A stretch of DNA of 64,000 bases from Semisulcospira habei (Eukaryota > Mollusca > Gastropoda > Semisulcospiridae): positions 125,966,640-126,030,639 of the forward strand of contig BTPG01000007.1 in NCBI GenBank assembly GCA_036245525.1. Direction: 5' to 3'. Position 1 is the stretch's first letter. Each line of letters starts with the position of its first letter. The notes below the pieces were generated by a model that worked only from the letters and a program-made list of their open reading frames with translations, did not search any database and had not been told where the DNA came from. The translations under genes and the position numbers were made by a program. Below, piece by piece: positions 62,451 to 64,000 of the stretch.

Positions 62451-62742
62451 TCTCGCTTTGACAGAACTCAATATCGTTAACTGTCTTTCGTTTTCGTCCG
62501 GCAGTAGTGAGCGATACGTGCACATATAAAATTAATAGAATGGATTGTAGACTGAACGCGACATAAATTCAACAGTTTAGTGATCAATAAACACTTCACA
62601 AATCCGTTAATCGTGAAAACAAGGCGACAAAATGAAGATGGAGAGGTGTAGTTTCAGGGCACAGGGACCGGAAGTTGATAAGGACTGAACGGAGACCACA
62701 CGGCAGTCCAAGAAGGCAACGACTCCTCTTCGTTACCTCCTA

Positions 62743-63267
62743 CTGTTGTTGGGTTCCAACCTCGGCGTCGACCTAACCTCGGCCAAAGTGACATATACCG
62801 CTCACAAATAGTAAGTATATTAACTTTTCAGCTTGAATTACTAAAAGTTCTCAGAATGCGCATAATCACGGGTACATATGTGATTAGCCATGCCACTGGC
62901 CTACATTTTCGGAGGCGGGTGGATGTATTACTTTAGCTTGAATTATTAAAATGTCCCAAAAGGTTTTAACATTAATCAGACCAAAAAGGTGAATGCAGTA
63001 TGCAGATGTAAGGTGTTTTCCAACATTTTAGCAATTCAAGCTGAATTTATAAAATCCCATACTTTTTTTTCTGAGCACTATATGTCACATCAATGTTGTG
63101 AAATTGTAGGCCAATGGGATGGCTTATCACTGATATACCCGTGATTATACCGAATCTAAGGACTTTCAGTAATTCAAGATGAAAAGTTGATATACCTTAG
63201 TATTTGTGAGCAGAATATGTCACTTTCTCCGAGGTTGGGTCGACGCCGAGTTTGGGACCCAACAGAC
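62743..63267. mobile_element. Foldback element with ~170-bp imperfect inverted repeats
   Basis: Left CCTCGGCGTCGACCTAACC, AAAGTGACATATACCGCTCA and GCTTGAATTACTAAAAG recur inverted at the right (CTCCGAGGTTGGGTCGACG, TGAGCAGAATATGTCACTTT). The element is flanked by 25-bp direct repeats (62718-62742 and 63268-63292, about 21 matches). A 68-codon frame at 63206 lies in the right arm and is not a gene. Confidence 0.82.
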
Positions 63268-63433
63268 AACGTCTCCTCTTCATAGCCTCCTATTTTCCAA
63301 GCATAACCTGTCACCAAGCCCCGAAGCAGATGACACGCCAACCCTGCCACCTAATGGAATCTGTCACGGCCCTACATCGACCACTGGACTATTCGTAGTA
63401 CTGTTACGGTGAAAGAAGACCTGCAAGGGCGTG

Positions 63434-63502
63434 GTGTGCTGGTCTGCGATTTTAGACCTTACAGCATTCAGACGTAAGGTCGAAAATCACAGACCAGCAC
63501 AT
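63434..63502. mobile_element. Family D palindrome
   Basis: GTGTGCTGGTCTGCGATTTTA / AAAATCACAGACCAGCACAT around CAGCATTCAGACG. Confidence 0.92.
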
Positions 63503-63546
63503 GTGTTAGGTCTGTGATGGTAAAGGACATAGTTATCAAGTGAAAT

Positions 63547-63572
63547 GGGCAAAGATCCTCATGAGACAGCGC
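63547..63572. mobile_element. Family C left arm fragment
   Basis: GGGCAAAGATCCTCATGAGA; the partner arm is absent. Confidence 0.5.
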
Positions 63573-63746
63573 TATTAAAAAAAAAAAATAACGAAGATAC
63601 AGTTGTATTATATAGAAAGAGCCAGCTGCAAATTTTCTTCTCTCTCTCTCTCTTATTGATTATTCTTACATAACAGGACAGCTTCTAAATGAAGAAGTGC
63701 TGCCTAACCTTAATCCTAATTATAATTCAATCATCCTCGTTATCTT

Positions 63747-63765
63747 CATTTTCTCTCTCTCTCTT

Positions 63766-63849
<84 letters not shown>
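63747..63849. repeat. (CT)n-(CA)n microsatellite
   Basis: About 15 CT units then about 36 CA units. Confidence 0.97.
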
Positions 63850-63859
<10 letters not shown>

Positions 63860-64000
63860 AAATATACACACACACAAACACACACTACCACTACCCTGAC
63901 CCCCTCTTATCACCACCAATACACCAACCAACACCCACCCTCGAATTTGCGCAGTACTGTAAAAGAAAATGGTGAGCCGACACGCAAGATGCTCAGAAAC

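Noticed and set aside
63206..63412. 68-residue frame as a small gene
   Set aside because: Its first half lies in the right inverted repeat of the foldback element and the rest has no recognisable feature.

Overview
This window looks like intergenic or intronic DNA from a large, repeat-rich animal genome, most likely a mollusc or another lophotrochozoan. The evidence is long CA, GA and AT microsatellites, tRNA-derived SINEs, CR1/L2-like non-LTR retrotransposon remnants, pogo/mariner-type elements, and one secreted protein of the short-chain collagen C4-like type, a family common in molluscs. There are no operons, no rRNA or real tRNA genes, and almost no host coding sequence. Most long open frames are read through simple repeats or palindromes and are not genes.

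The window is saturated with short non-autonomous palindromic elements, which I label locally. Families A (stem contains CAAGGGTAGTGCCAGATTAG), B (GCTGTCGGTAGCGG), C (GCAAGAGGCATAGATCC) and E (CATTCGAGACGTGCC), plus a longer family X, are bounded by TTAA and usually begin TTAACC or TTAACTC. Four places in the window show the unoccupied TTAA site or an interrupted host repeat, so TTAA is a real target-site duplication. That duplication and the 5'-CC(C) ends suggest piggyBac-type mobilisation, although no piggyBac transposase is present. Other palindromes lack TTAA: D (GTGCTGGTCTGTGATTTTGG), G (TTGGCCCGCGCAC), J (GTGAAAAGCGAGATTTTC), F (CATTAAAGACCATC; probably TA-flanked mariner/pogo type), K (GGATTAAAAGCCCGG), L (GAGAAAGAAACACGCTTAG), I and N. 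Family Y is a retroposon of about 360-390 bp with 11-15 bp target duplications.

Layout. 0-6 kb: a pogo-like element with a transposase N-terminal stub, a B element whose loop has grown into a 27-bp minisatellite, and a 5'-truncated LINE nested in an X element. 6-17 kb: C, D, E and G hairpins, microsatellites, SINEs, and a chain of A, C and X elements sharing TTAA junctions. 18-20 kb: a 37-bp minisatellite split by an A element. 22-23.6 kb: a LINE with an almost complete reverse transcriptase on the minus strand. 26.6-27.6 kb: one coding-like exon (minus strand) next to a ~143-bp tandem array. 30.2-30.6 kb: a tandem array of TGACGTCA palindromes. 33.9-37.4 kb: a duplicated locus; one copy keeps a single-exon C4-like gene broken by one stop codon, and the other has lost the gene body. 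38-57 kb: dense A/B/C/D/J palindromes, a Harbinger-like and a hAT-like element. 59-63.5 kb: a Y copy that differs from its relatives almost only by small deletions (possible unpolished assembly), a tandem duplication carrying variant C hairpins, and a foldback element with long inverted repeats.

Nothing here works as a pathway. The interest lies in the diversity of TTAA-targeting palindromes, the arm-to-arm co-variation of their stems, and their nesting. All coordinates were read by eye and may be off by a few bases.
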